A stretch of 64,000 bases of DNA from Lactobacillus kimbladii (GTDB lineage: Bacteria; Bacillota; Bacilli; Lactobacillales; Lactobacillaceae): the NCBI RefSeq assembly GCF_014323605.1, contig NZ_SCMB01000001.1:1-64000 (forward strand). The letters are read 5' to 3'. This document shows positions 27,562 to 36,074 of the stretch, piece after piece. Both the position numbers and the translations under genes were made by a program. Each line of letters begins with the position of its first letter. Position 1 is the first letter of the stretch. The notes below the pieces were generated by a model that did no database searches, was not told the origin of the DNA, and worked only from the letters and a program-made list of their open reading frames with translations.

Positions 27562-28731
27562 TTATTTTTTATATTTTATATGACTGGACAGTAAAATCAA
27601 AATAGCAATTATTAAAATTGAACAGCACAGTGTTAAAATCCCTGTCGTATAGTTCAACTGCATATTTTGATAATTCATTCCTAAATTGCCAGATACTATG
27701 TCAACTGCGTTCAAGTATGTCATTGGCAACCAGGCGCAAATCTTACGCAGCGGATCAACTATCATAGTTGCAATGTTGAGCCCTGGGACAAGTAAAATAG
27801 CGATAAGTAATGCTGGTAATTTATCACGAAAAATTCGGGCAAGGAACTGAACTAAGACAACATCGAAGATCAAGGTAAGTGCCTGCAATACAATTACTTT
27901 GATAATAAAGCTGCCAGTAGTTACACATTTAATAAGGGGACCACTAACTGTATATTGAACTACGATATAAGGGAAGGATAAACTACCAGTACCAGAAATA
28001 AGGGAAGCTACAATAAATAATACTAAGTTAATCCCTAAAAAACTACCAAGAGTCAGTACTATTCCTGCTATGGTATTCGAAATCATTAAATTATTTTTTT
28101 CAAGCGGTAATAACTGCACCGTATCTAACTTTTGATGGTAAGAATCAGTTAAAGACAAAGTTAATAAAAACAGAGCAACAAGAGTAAATACGTAAGGCAA
28201 ATATTGCTGATTTAATTGCAGTAAGAATTGCCAGCCTGTTACTGGCATATCCTGACTTTCATAAGGCAAAGGCTCATGGCGTAAGTAGTTAAAGAATTGC
28301 AGTTTTTTCTCTACATTTGTCCTTGAATTAAGGCCTGTTGAATCTTGGCCATTTGATATAATAGTTCGTTCTTGCTTTTTTTGTTGCCACATAATCGTGT
28401 AGGCTTTGCGCCAGTTGCCTTTATTTGCCGCTTTTTGAACTTGTTTATCTTGCTTAACTGCATCTTGGTTTTGCTTAATAGCAGCTTTAGTATCATGGTA
28501 AACTTCAGTTTTTGATTTTTGTTTATCATGTTTAAGTAATCTTTGCTGCCGGTTAATTTCTTTTTGGCGGTAAGCAATCTCTGATTTAGCCCCCGCCTGC
28601 AAGGAAAATTGGGGATTAGTACGAATATTCATGAATAAGACAATACCCATTAACAAGAGCAAAATTGCTAAGCAAACTGGGGTTAGCTTATTCTTAAATA
28701 CTTTTTTAAGCTGAAAAGCCAAATAGGACAT
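27562..28731 (-). CDS. ABC transporter permease (second of a tandem pair)
   Basis: 389 aa. One N-terminal transmembrane helix (about 16-35), then a hydrophilic domain of about 130 residues rich in Lys, Gln and Glu with coiled-coil character, then about five transmembrane helices. The same layout, length and key segments (PYES, TGxQFLLxLNxxYLP, LTxSYxxxLDxxxLLP) recur in the adjacent gene, so the two arose by duplication. The architecture resembles ABC-2 exporters used for peptide export or self-protection. The substrate is unknown. It overlaps the upstream permease by one base. Confidence 0.8.
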   Translation of the reverse strand: MSYLAFQLKKVFKNKLTPVCLAILLLLMGIVLFMNIRTNPQFSLQAGAKSEIAYRQKEINRQQRLLKHDKQKSKTEVYHDTKAAIKQNQDAVKQDKQVQKAANKGNWRKAYTIMWQQKKQERTIISNGQDSTGLNSRTNVEKKLQFFNYLRHEPLPYESQDMPVTGWQFLLQLNQQYLPYVFTLVALFLLTLSLTDSYHQKLDTVQLLPLEKNNLMISNTIAGIVLTLGSFLGINLVLFIVASLISGTGSLSFPYIVVQYTVSGPLIKCVTTGSFIIKVIVLQALTLIFDVVLVQFLARIFRDKLPALLIAILLVPGLNIATMIVDPLRKICAWLPMTYLNAVDIVSGNLGMNYQNMQLNYTTGILTLCCSILIIAILILLSSHIKYKK

Positions 28732-29900
28732 TATGCCAATCTCCCATTTCTATGTGCAATAGTTGTAATGCGATCAATTAAAAGTACCAGCAAGAATAAT
28801 AATATAGAACTTAGTATTAAGGTAAGCACACCATTTGAAAAGTTAATCGCGGAATTATCCATTGCATAGGCTGTTTGGTTTGATACAACATTTAAAGCTC
28901 CTAAATAAGTACCAGGAAGCCACTGCGCAATCTTCTCCAACGGAATGATAAAAATTGTAATAAAATGACCGCCTAATAAAAGCAATAGCGAAACTAACAG
29001 AGTCGGTAACTGGTTATGAAAGATTTTAGCAGCCAGCTGCACAAACAAAACCATAAATATGAAATTTAAGAGCTGCAGTATAGTTGCTTGGGGCAACAAT
29101 TTGGCGGTCGGAACAATTCCTGGCACCAAGTGGTCGCTAACCAGATGGTGAATGATGTAAGGATAGTCACTGCGACCAGTACCAAAAATGCTCGCTGCTC
29201 CACCGAAAACTAATAAGTTTAGTAAAAGAAAAATAAAGCTGACAACTGATAGCCCAACAATATTATTAGTCAGGGTACTTTGCAAGCGATTAATTGGCAA
29301 GACAGTCGAAATGTCAAGACCATTTTTATAAGAACCAGTAAATAAATAAGTCAAAACAAAAATCATTACTAAACTAAATAAGACGGGCAAATAGTTTTCA
29401 TTCAAATCTAATAGAAACTGTATTCCAGTGACTGCGCTATCGCTTTCATAAGGCATAGGGTGAGCTATGAGATACTTTAAACGCAGTATTACACTTTTAT
29501 GTCTATCTTTTTCATCCGAACTTAGATCAGTCAATTTGCCTTTTTGTTCCCTTTTTAATTTGGTCTCATAAACTTGCTTCCAGTGATTGTGATTAATATC
29601 ATCAACAAAGGTTTGATCTTTTTTTAATTCCTTTTCAGTTTGTTTGATATCTTTTTCAGTGGCCTTGTATGATTTTCCTTGCGGTGAATATCGTTTGAGC
29701 GCTTGACGATCCGCTTGTAAGGCTTCCTTTTTCATGGCAATCTGACCTTGAGCATCTCCTTTTAAAGAACCAGTACCACTGAGCTGCGTAGACTTCATGT
29801 ATAGTAAGCAAAAAGAAATTAATAATAAAATAACCAGTGAAATAATTGATAGATTGTGTTTAGTAACTTTTTTAAGTTGCAATGAAAAATATGAGATCAT
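28731..29900 (-). CDS. ABC transporter permease (first of a tandem pair)
   Basis: 389 aa, same length as its neighbour. N-terminal helix (about 15-34), an extracytoplasmic, charged, coiled-coil-like domain (about 40-150), then about five helices. Shared blocks include HPMPYESD, TGIQFLLDLNENYLPVLF and TYLFTGSYKNGLDISTVLP. The pair should form a heterodimeric membrane channel with the ATPase encoded just upstream. Its ATG overlaps the ATPase stop by one base, so translation is coupled. Confidence 0.8.
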   Translation of the reverse strand: MISYFSLQLKKVTKHNLSIISLVILLLISFCLLYMKSTQLSGTGSLKGDAQGQIAMKKEALQADRQALKRYSPQGKSYKATEKDIKQTEKELKKDQTFVDDINHNHWKQVYETKLKREQKGKLTDLSSDEKDRHKSVILRLKYLIAHPMPYESDSAVTGIQFLLDLNENYLPVLFSLVMIFVLTYLFTGSYKNGLDISTVLPINRLQSTLTNNIVGLSVVSFIFLLLNLLVFGGAASIFGTGRSDYPYIIHHLVSDHLVPGIVPTAKLLPQATILQLLNFIFMVLFVQLAAKIFHNQLPTLLVSLLLLLGGHFITIFIIPLEKIAQWLPGTYLGALNVVSNQTAYAMDNSAINFSNGVLTLILSSILLFLLVLLIDRITTIAHRNGRLA

Positions 29901-30520
29901 TAGTCTACCTCGTGCATCATTTGTTTTTGTAAAACGAGGCGGTGTAAGTTATTCACTTTAATCTCGCTGCTATAGTGAGAGGCTAGGATAATACATTTAT
30001 TACGCTGAGTTACCTCATCATTTAGTCGTTCATAAAGAATTGCGCGACTTTCTTTATCAAGACCGTTAGTGATCTCGTCCATCAAGTAATATTCAGCGTC
30101 ACTAACTAAGTACATGGCCACAATCAATTTTTGCTTCATTCCAAGCGAATACTTTTTAATCGGGACTTTGACATACTCACGTACACCCAGCAAATCAAGT
30201 TCTTGATCAAGGTGGACATTAGAATGCCATTGGCTTTTCACGAATTTTAAGTAATCAAGACTAGTTAAATTGACGTTCAACCATTCATTGCTTTCAAAGA
30301 AAAAAAGCTTACGCTTATTTTTGGCATATGGTTTTCCGTCTAATAAGACTTTGCCAGAAGAAACTGGAATAAGATCCGTAACAGCACGCAAGAAACTTGT
30401 TTTACCAGAACCGTTCTCTGCAGCAATTTGATAAAATTGACCGGGTGCAAATTGATAAGAAAAATCATGCAGGATTGGCTGCCTGGTTTTGAGTGATAGG
30501 TTTTGGACTGTTAACATCAT
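29900..30520 (-). CDS. ABC transporter ATP-binding protein
   Basis: 206-residue ATPase powering the two permeases downstream. Walker A AAENGSGKTSFL (about 34-45), a signature-like YSLGMKQKL near 125, Walker B YYLMDEITNGLD near 145, and the H-loop LASHYSSE near 183. The signature lacks the usual SGGQ, as often seen in ABC-2-type peptide/antibiotic exporters. Start ATG at 30520; a second ATG at 30517 (MLTVQN) is equally possible. GGAGACA lies upstream. First gene of a tight three-gene operon; no regulator is adjacent. Confidence 0.85.
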   Translation of the reverse strand: MMLTVQNLSLKTRQPILHDFSYQFAPGQFYQIAAENGSGKTSFLRAVTDLIPVSSGKVLLDGKPYAKNKRKLFFFESNEWLNVNLTSLDYLKFVKSQWHSNVHLDQELDLLGVREYVKVPIKKYSLGMKQKLIVAMYLVSDAEYYLMDEITNGLDKESRAILYERLNDEVTQRNKCIILASHYSSEIKVNNLHRLVLQKQMMHEVD

Positions 30521-30630
30521 TGTCTCCTTTTTGAGTGGTGAATTAAGTTGAAATGATAGAATACTATATCAGGATATCATTTAATTATATCAATTTCATT
30601 GTTTTTTGATTAGTAGTTTAAACATTTCCT

Positions 30631-30807
30631 CTATTTATTTGTAGGAACTTGGTTATATTTGAGTTTTATTAATAGTTCATCTTTATAAAATTCATAATCA
30701 AAATGATTATCAAATTTTGTATTTCTTGAACTTACTTTTTTGATTTCCCACTTTACCTTTCTGACTTTATTATAATCTGGTAGGAAAACTAAATTAAAAA
30801 ATGTCAT
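30631..30807 (-). pseudogene. 58-residue orphan ORF, probable gene fragment
   Basis: ATG to TAG on the - strand encodes MTFFNLVFLPDYNKVRKVKW and 38 more residues, ending LKYNQVPTNK. The composition is protein-like (mixed charged and aromatic), but there is no ribosome-binding site and an IS end abuts its 5' side. It is therefore probably the C-terminal remnant of a larger gene cut by the insertion. I do not recognise the family. Confidence 0.35.
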
Positions 30808-30822
30808 ATATGATTTTTGAAG

Positions 30823-30934
30823 TGACCCCCAAACTTAAAACAAATTTGGGGGGGTCATTTTTATGACTAAATTATCAAAACAAGATAAAATTCAAATCTT
30901 TTTCAGAGTTTTGATAATAGGCTTCATTAATTAG
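30823..30934 (+). mobile_element. Remnant of an insertion sequence (IS3-like orfA start)
   Basis: TGACCCCCAAA (30823-30833) and TTTGGGGGGGTCA (30845-30857) form an inverted pair. It is followed at 30863 by an ATG whose product begins MTKLSKQDKIQIF, like the N-terminus of IS3-family OrfA proteins in lactobacilli, but it stops after 23 codons. Only this end survives. Family assignment rests on the N-terminal residues alone. Confidence 0.5.
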
Positions 30935-30997
30935 TTGATTAAATTCTGCTTCTTCTCAATCAAAGGACTGATCACGCTCATTCAGTAATTGATACAT
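30896..30997 (-). pseudogene. Unidentified coding fragment with internal stop
   Basis: Reading from 30997 gives MYQLLNERDQSFD, then TGA, then EEAEFNQLINEAYYQNSEKD. The frame continues coherently across the stop, which is one base from a TGG codon, so it looks like a decayed coding piece. It overlaps the tail of the IS remnant on the opposite strand. The family is unknown. Confidence 0.3.
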
Positions 30998-31085
30998 AAA
31001 TTTAATGTTTAAAATAGTTAATCTTAAAACGTATAATGACAAAAAAGGTCTAGGAAAAGCTAGCCCTCTTGACTTAATAAAACTA

Positions 31086-31121
31086 AAGCCGACAAACCAC
31101 TTTTTTAGTGATTCGCCGGCT
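31086..31121 (-). terminator. Terminator downstream of tsaD
   Basis: AGCCG (31087-31091) pairs with CGGCT (31117-31121) and CACT (31098-31101) with AGTG (31107-31110), with an internal loop. The - strand continues TTTAGTTTTATT. Confidence 0.55.
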
Positions 31122-31163
31122 CTTTTAGTAAGATCACTGTCCTACTTTTTCCCCCAGTCTCCT

Positions 31164-32213
31164 TTATTGCAGCATTTCTGATGCGTAAGGTAATTCTAAA
31201 GATGGATTAGCATCCAAAGTAAGATCAGCGAATTTTCCTTCTTGGTACAAGTTATAGGCCGCAGCACCAATCATTGCAGCATTATCTCCACACAACTTTA
31301 ACTCTGGCAAAATTACTTTCGGTTGTAAATTCCGAGGCAGGTTTGCTATTTCATGATTCATTCTTTCACGTAAACCGTGGTTAGCTGCAACTCCTCCACC
31401 CATAATAAAAGTTTTTGGAGCATACTGTTTAATTGCTCTAATAGTTTTAGTAGCCAAGACATCAATCACTGCAGCTTGGAAACTAGCAGCTAAATCATAT
31501 TTATTCAGGTCTTGATGAATTTGTTCAGCATGATGATAGGTATTAATAAAAGCACTCTTTAAACCAGAAAAAGAAAAATCATAATCATCTTCTTTAATCA
31601 TTGCCCGCGGAAAATCAAAGGTATCCTTTCCCTTCTGAGCCCATTCATCAATAGTTTTACCAGCGGGGTAATTAACACCGAGTACTCTTCCAATCTTGTC
31701 ATAAGCTTCTCCAGCTGCGTCATCCCTAGTATCGCCAACTATTTCAAAGTGGGTAGAATCTTTTAACAATACAATCTCTGTATGACCTCCAGAAACTTGC
31801 AAAGCAAGAGCCGGATAAGAGATTTCTTCCTTTAACTGAGCTGCCATAATGTGACCCATGATATGATCAACGCCAATTAAAGGAATACCTGTTGCCATTG
31901 AAGCAGCTTTTGCCGCGCTAACACCAATTAAAAGGGCACCTACCAAACCAGGTCCATAGGTTACCGCAATTGCATCAATATCTTTCCAAGCTACGTGTGC
32001 TTCTTTCAGTGCTTCATTGGTTATTTGTGTAATAACTTCAATATGATGACGACTAGCAACCTCAGGAACAACACCCCCAAAACGTTGATGGCTTTTAATT
32101 TGAGTAGCTACTATCAAACTTTCCACTTCCCTGCCATTTTTTACAACAGATGTCGAAGTCTCATCACACGAACTTTCAAAAGCCAAAATACGGATGTCTT
32201 TTTTGTTTACCAA
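31164..32213 (-). CDS. tsaD: tRNA N6-threonylcarbamoyladenosine transferase TsaD
   Basis: Catalytic subunit that transfers threonylcarbamoyl from TC-AMP to A37 of ANN-decoding tRNAs. ASKHA fold: [12 protein letters not shown] at the N-terminus, the metal-binding pair in SRHHIEV (about 104-110), [20 protein letters not shown], and [12 protein letters not shown] near 270. I place the start at TTG 32213 (349 aa), with AAAGGA 7 nt upstream; an in-frame GTG at 32237 would overlap rimI and lacks a good site. Works with TsaB, encoded two genes upstream. Confidence 0.93.
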   Translation of the reverse strand: MVNKKDIRILAFESSCDETSTSVVKNGREVESLIVATQIKSHQRFGGVVPEVASRHHIEVITQITNEALKEAHVAWKDIDAIAVTYGPGLVGALLIGVSAAKAASMATGIPLIGVDHIMGHIMAAQLKEEISYPALALQVSGGHTEIVLLKDSTHFEIVGDTRDDAAGEAYDKIGRVLGVNYPAGKTIDEWAQKGKDTFDFPRAMIKEDDYDFSFSGLKSAFINTYHHAEQIHQDLNKYDLAASFQAAVIDVLATKTIRAIKQYAPKTFIMGGGVAANHGLRERMNHEIANLPRNLQPKVILPELKLCGDNAAMIGAAAYNLYQEGKFADLTLDANPSLELPYASEMLQ

Positions 32214-32229
32214 TTTATTTTCCTTTCTT

Positions 32230-32781
32230 TTAGTCACTTGTCAATTTAAGCACCATGTTAAAAGCATCTTGATGCGAACTCTGGTAATAATTAGGCCACA
32301 CAAAACTCACTGTAAAACCTAACTTGCAATACAAATTTTGAGCAGTCAAGTTATCAACTCTTACTTCTAGACTAAGTTCTTTACAGTTTTTATTTTTAGC
32401 AATTTCAATCACTTTTTTGATTAAATAAGTACCTATACCCTTTTTTTGCCAGGCCGAATCAATCATCAGATTAGTAATATGTGCATTACTACTGTCAAAG
32501 CGTGCACCGATTAATCCAATGACACACTGGGTTTGCAATACAGCTAAATATAGTGAATCATTTCTACTTATTTCATTATGAAAAGCCATTGAATTCCACG
32601 GTTGTTTCCCCTGATAAAGACTTTGCTCCAGCAACAATATTGCAGAAATATCTTTAACTTGGGCTTGCCTGACACTCAGAATAGATTGATTCACAGTGAT
32701 TTTTTCTGGGACAAACTTAATAAACTTTTTTTCTTTTGCTAAAAGCCAAAAAGACCCAAAATGCTTAAACTTCTTCCACAT
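32230..32781 (-). CDS. rimI: RimI-like ribosomal-protein alanine N-acetyltransferase (GNAT)
   Basis: GNAT protein placed between tsaB and tsaD, the usual place of rimI in lactobacilli. The acetyl-CoA loop is [19 protein letters not shown], followed by [20 protein letters not shown] (RimI-typical). A start at ATG 32781 gives 183 aa and overlaps the tsaB end by 17 nt; the frame is open to 32892, but that part lies inside tsaB. Family members acetylate the N-terminus of ribosomal protein S18; the exact target here is inferred. Confidence 0.85.
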   Translation of the reverse strand: MWKKFKHFGSFWLLAKEKKFIKFVPEKITVNQSILSVRQAQVKDISAILLLEQSLYQGKQPWNSMAFHNEISRNDSLYLAVLQTQCVIGLIGARFDSSNAHITNLMIDSAWQKKGIGTYLIKKVIEIAKNKNCKELSLEVRVDNLTAQNLYCKLGFTVSFVWPNYYQSSHQDAFNMVLKLTSD

Positions 32782-33511
32782 AATTGCTATCTGGTTTATA
32801 GGCTTCTCCTGTTTTTTTATGCCAGTCAATTTCAGCTTGCGTGCGACGCAAATAATTCGGCAATAATTGATCAGGGTCATCAGGTTTAGCATTCAGAGCC
32901 AGCTTGCCTATTAAACCAGCATGAACAACATTCTGTTTTTCCGTGCCAAAACAGAAGGGAATATTTGTCTTTCTTATAGCCTCTTCCTGCTTTTCAAAGC
33001 CAGTCCCAACATAAATCACTTTTTCCAAATTGTTAGCTGCATGATACTCTGATATTGCACTTAAAAGAGTATCAATGTGATAGTGACCATCGGGAATCAC
33101 GCAGTCAGGTACATTACCTTTTTCCTTATTTATATAGGCTCCTGCAAAATAATTATTATTGCGAGCATCTATACCTGCTACTATTAACGTTGCTTGTTCA
33201 TTGCAACTGGAAGCTAAAGCCTGCAAAGTAGACACACCAACTACATCCTTATGTAATATGCTGGCAAACATCTTAGCAGTAGTCACACCTATTCGCAAAC
33301 CTGTATATGAACCTGGTCCTATCGCAACGGCAAAGCGATCAATTTCAGTTAATTCCAGATTATGTTCTTTTAAAATTTGGTCAATTAAAGGATCCAAATG
33401 TGCACTGTGATTTTGTTTATCAAATTCGTTTTTTTCTGCAATAGTCTTACTATTATCATTTAAAGCTACGCTTAAATTATTTGTCGCAGTGGACATACTC
33501 AAAATTTTCAT
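32765..33511 (-). CDS. tsaB: tRNA t6A modification protein TsaB
   Basis: Non-catalytic ASKHA-fold partner of TsaD. 248 aa: MKILSMSTATNNLSVAL at the N-terminus (MLxxDTSt in most family members) and GPGSYTGLRIGVTTAK near 66-81. The C-terminal half is shorter and more divergent than in TsaD, as is normal. Cotranscribed with rimI and tsaD. ATG start. Confidence 0.93.
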   Translation of the reverse strand: MKILSMSTATNNLSVALNDNSKTIAEKNEFDKQNHSAHLDPLIDQILKEHNLELTEIDRFAVAIGPGSYTGLRIGVTTAKMFASILHKDVVGVSTLQALASSCNEQATLIVAGIDARNNNYFAGAYINKEKGNVPDCVIPDGHYHIDTLLSAISEYHAANNLEKVIYVGTGFEKQEEAIRKTNIPFCFGTEKQNVVHAGLIGKLALNAKPDDPDQLLPNYLRRTQAEIDWHKKTGEAYKPDSNYVEEV

Positions 33512-33539
33512 TCTAAAATTTTTATTCTCTTTTCGAAAA

Positions 33540-34058
33540 TTACCTTTTTATTTTAACGCGTGAAATGGCATTTAAAACAAAGTAACTAATAATCATCTCT
33601 AGCCACGGAGTAATCGCTTCTTTAGGTATTCGTTCAATAAGGACAACGCGAAAGTCCATCCCGTAAAGGAGGTGAACCCAAAGCGTATTTAAACCTATAT
33701 TAACAACAACAGTTACTAATAGAGTTGCAAGAATTATCCGCCATACTTTAACTGGCTTTTGATAAAAAACCAAGCCATAAATAAAGGGACCTATCATTGC
33801 ACTCAATGTAAAGCCAAGGAAAAAGCCCCCTTGATTGCCAAATAGAGCTGATGAAACCAAATCACTAATTCCACCACCAATGCTTCCCCATACTGGTCCA
33901 AACAAATAACCTAGCATTACACTGCCTATAAATCCGAGGCTAACATGCACAATAGTTGTTCCAACTGTAAAACGACTAAGAATAATTTTCATTGCAACGA
34001 TAATTCCTAAAAGGACAAGATCACGCAATTCGACCTTAAGCATCTCTTTAATAGTCAT
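33540..34058 (-). CDS. folT: Folate ECF transporter substrate-binding component FolT
   Basis: About 172 aa with six hydrophobic helices. It matches FolT-type S components of energy-coupling-factor transporters: LGIIVAMKIILSRFTVGT near the N-terminus and LGFIGSVMLGYLFGPVWGSIGGGISD (two segments, about 42-67). It binds folate and associates with the shared EcfAA'T module, which is not in this window. Start taken at ATG 34058 with AAAG 8 nt upstream; GTG at 34067 is an alternative. It lies 46-55 bp after the thioesterase gene, with no room for a THF riboswitch. Confidence 0.82.
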   Translation of the reverse strand: MTIKEMLKVELRDLVLLGIIVAMKIILSRFTVGTTIVHVSLGFIGSVMLGYLFGPVWGSIGGGISDLVSSALFGNQGGFFLGFTLSAMIGPFIYGLVFYQKPVKVWRIILATLLVTVVVNIGLNTLWVHLLYGMDFRVVLIERIPKEAITPWLEMIISYFVLNAISRVKIKR

Positions 34059-34113
34059 TTTCAGCACTTTCTTTCTTCAGTTAATTTTTGTGAGAACACA
34101 AAAAATAATTATA

Positions 34114-34851
34114 TTATAATTTGTGCCAAGTTAGTTCACAAACAGCTTTGTCATTTTTGTCTTCATCTGCAATTGTATGATAAGATTTAATACCTGTTTC
34201 GTCTTTAATTACGCTCACGCGCGAATATGGTTCTTCCCCATAGCGCACTTCAAGGTTAAATTTAATATCAATAGTCTTGACAATATGGTTTTTCAAAAAG
34301 TCACGGTCCAATGTATCAATAAACCAGTTAAAATAGTGGCCATTGGTCATGTGATGGTTTGTATCTAAATCATCATAACGTACCCGATATTGTCTCTCAT
34401 CTTGATATTCATCTTGAACTCTTAATCTAGGAAAACGAGGTAATTTTTTTAGAAGTGGAACGCCAATTTCAGCCATCATTTCTTTATCGGTGGAAACCAG
34501 TTTACGAGTTTTTAAATCAAATAGCACCCATTCGCTCTTAACAGTTATCAGGTCATTGCCATTTTGATCTGTAAAAGCATAATTTCTATATTCTAAAAAA
34601 CGGTTATAGCCGAATGGTTCGGTTGTGATGGTAATTTCTTCATTTGGTCTGGGCAGACGTGCCACTTCAATATGATATTGTGTTACAACCCAACCTAATC
34701 CTCTTTTAGTTAACGCACTTGTACTGCCATTGCCTGAGTCCAATTGATGCTCTGAAACGCTCATCATTAAATCAATCATTGCAGGTAATTTCAAATTTTT
34801 ATTTTCATCGCACTCATAATAATTTACTATATGCTTTTCACTATACTTCAT
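34114..34851 (-). CDS. Acyl-ACP thioesterase
   Basis: 245-residue tandem hot-dog protein. The N-terminal half has YSEKHIVNYYECDENKNLKLPAMIDLMM and RGLGWVVTQYHIEVARLP; the C-terminal half has VRYDDLDTNHHMTNGHYFNWFID, with the catalytic Asn-His region of the FatA/FatB-like family found in Gram-positives. It hydrolyses acyl-ACP, releasing fatty acids. ATG with AGGTG upstream. The operon with folT and rsmI is conserved in lactobacilli. Confidence 0.88.
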   Translation of the reverse strand: MKYSEKHIVNYYECDENKNLKLPAMIDLMMSVSEHQLDSGNGSTSALTKRGLGWVVTQYHIEVARLPRPNEEITITTEPFGYNRFLEYRNYAFTDQNGNDLITVKSEWVLFDLKTRKLVSTDKEMMAEIGVPLLKKLPRFPRLRVQDEYQDERQYRVRYDDLDTNHHMTNGHYFNWFIDTLDRDFLKNHIVKTIDIKFNLEVRYGEEPYSRVSVIKDETGIKSYHTIADEDKNDKAVCELTWHKL

Positions 34852-34859
34852 ACTTTCAC

Positions 34860-35714
34860 CTACTTTTGATGATAACGTTCATATAACTCATTTTTTGAAA
34901 TATTATTTTCTTGAGCTACTAACTTAATTGCCGATTTTTTACTTTCTCCCTTGTCAACCAACCGATTCACCGCTTTAATTAATTCGGCCCACGACAATTG
35001 CGTTTCTTGAGCGGCATTAGGAGAAATTAAAACAACGAATTCACCTCTAGGAGCATTTTGTTCAAAATAATCTGTAACCTCACTGATTGTACCACGAATA
35101 AATTCTTCATGAATTTTTGTAAGCTCTCTGGCAACAACAATTTTTCGTTCAGAATCCAGTATTGCGGACATATTATTGAGAGTTTTTATTAATCTGTGTG
35201 GTGCTTCATAAAAAATAGAGGTAGCTCGTGCTTCTTTCATTTGTTCAAAAAAAGGCTGTTGTTCACTTTTTTTGCGTGGTAAAAAGCCATAATATGTAAA
35301 AGGTTGTGCATCAAAGCCAGAAGCAATTAATGCAGTAGCAAATGCGGAAGCACCAGGCAGAGGAACTACGGGAATATTATTTTTGATACATTCTTGCACT
35401 AAAATGTATCCCGGATCTGAAATGACCGGCATCCCTGCATCGCTAATTTCAGCAATAACTGCCCCGTTCTTCATTAACTTAATTAATTCCGGTGCCCTTT
35501 CTTTTGAATTATATTTGTGAAAGGAAAGCATATGATTATGAACCCCTATTTTTTCAAGCAGGATGCCACTTGTTCTAGTATCCTCAGCAGCAATATAATC
35601 AGCTTCCTGTAAAATTCTTTTTGCTCTAAGGGTAATGTCTTCAAGGTTACCAATAGGAGTTGGCACTAAATAAAGTTTGCCGCTGTCTTGGCCATAACTA
35701 CTTTGCCTTTGCAT
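34860..35714 (-). CDS. rsmI: 16S rRNA (cytidine1402-2'-O)-methyltransferase RsmI
   Basis: SAM-dependent methyltransferase of the tetrapyrrole-methylase fold acting on C1402 in the ribosomal P site. 284 aa; signatures LYLVPTPIGNLEDITLRA (about 14-31), AAEDTRTSGILL, SDAGMPVISDPGY and PLPGASAFATAL. The C-terminal short helical domain (SKKSAIKLVAQENNISKNELY) is typical of Firmicutes. It follows yabA, as in Bacillus. Confidence 0.95.
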   Translation of the reverse strand: MQRQSSYGQDSGKLYLVPTPIGNLEDITLRAKRILQEADYIAAEDTRTSGILLEKIGVHNHMLSFHKYNSKERAPELIKLMKNGAVIAEISDAGMPVISDPGYILVQECIKNNIPVVPLPGASAFATALIASGFDAQPFTYYGFLPRKKSEQQPFFEQMKEARATSIFYEAPHRLIKTLNNMSAILDSERKIVVARELTKIHEEFIRGTISEVTDYFEQNAPRGEFVVLISPNAAQETQLSWAELIKAVNRLVDKGESKKSAIKLVAQENNISKNELYERYHQK

Positions 35715-35726
35715 TTAATCAATCCT

Positions 35727-36068
35727 TTAATGTTTTTTCTTTTTCTCGCCAAAATTATCAAGAATATCCAAACAAAACATGCAGTCAGTATTAGGATCAC
35801 GGTGAGAGCCATAGTACATATTGCAAATATGGTAACCTGAGCTGTAAATTTGCCGTAAAGATTCAAGGCCACTCTGAGTTTTAACCGTGTTATTATTATG
35901 GGCACTATTCATTTTGTCCATTTTTTCACGCAGCAATTGATTCTCTACTTTTAATTCAGTATTTTCTTTTAATGTTTCCAAAATATTATTTTCCAAACTT
36001 TCGATTGTTTTGGTCATACTAACCATCGAATCATGAAGTTGCTCTAACTTTGAATAAGAATCCACCAT
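35727..36068 (-). CDS. yabA: Replication initiation control protein YabA
   Basis: Negative regulator of DnaA that bridges DnaA and the sliding clamp DnaN. 113 aa: an N-terminal leucine-zipper helix (SKLEQLHDSMVSM...ENTELKVENQLLREKM) for tetramerisation and a C-terminal zinc domain with HICNMYYG and CMFCLDIL (His/Cys ligands). I start it at ATG 36068, after GGTAGGTG; an in-frame GTG at 36074 is two codons upstream. Position between holB and rsmI matches Bacillus. Confidence 0.92.
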   Translation of the reverse strand: MVDSYSKLEQLHDSMVSMTKTIESLENNILETLKENTELKVENQLLREKMDKMNSAHNNNTVKTQSGLESLRQIYSSGYHICNMYYGSHRDPNTDCMFCLDILDNFGEKKKKH

Positions 36069-36074
36069 GAACAC

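Larger units (their letters stand above)
30521..31163. other. Decay zone between ABC operon and tsaD
   Basis: 643 bp holding relics rather than intact genes: a 58-codon orphan ORF (30631-30807), an insertion-sequence end with a truncated orfA (30823-30934), a fragment with an internal stop on the - strand (30896-30997), and the tsaD-side terminator (31086-31121). The leftmost about 100 bp serve as the ABC operon leader. Confidence 0.6.

Noticed and set aside
34059-34113. Possible THF riboswitch before folT
   Set aside because: Only about 55 bp separate folT from the upstream stop and no conserved THF riboswitch core was seen.
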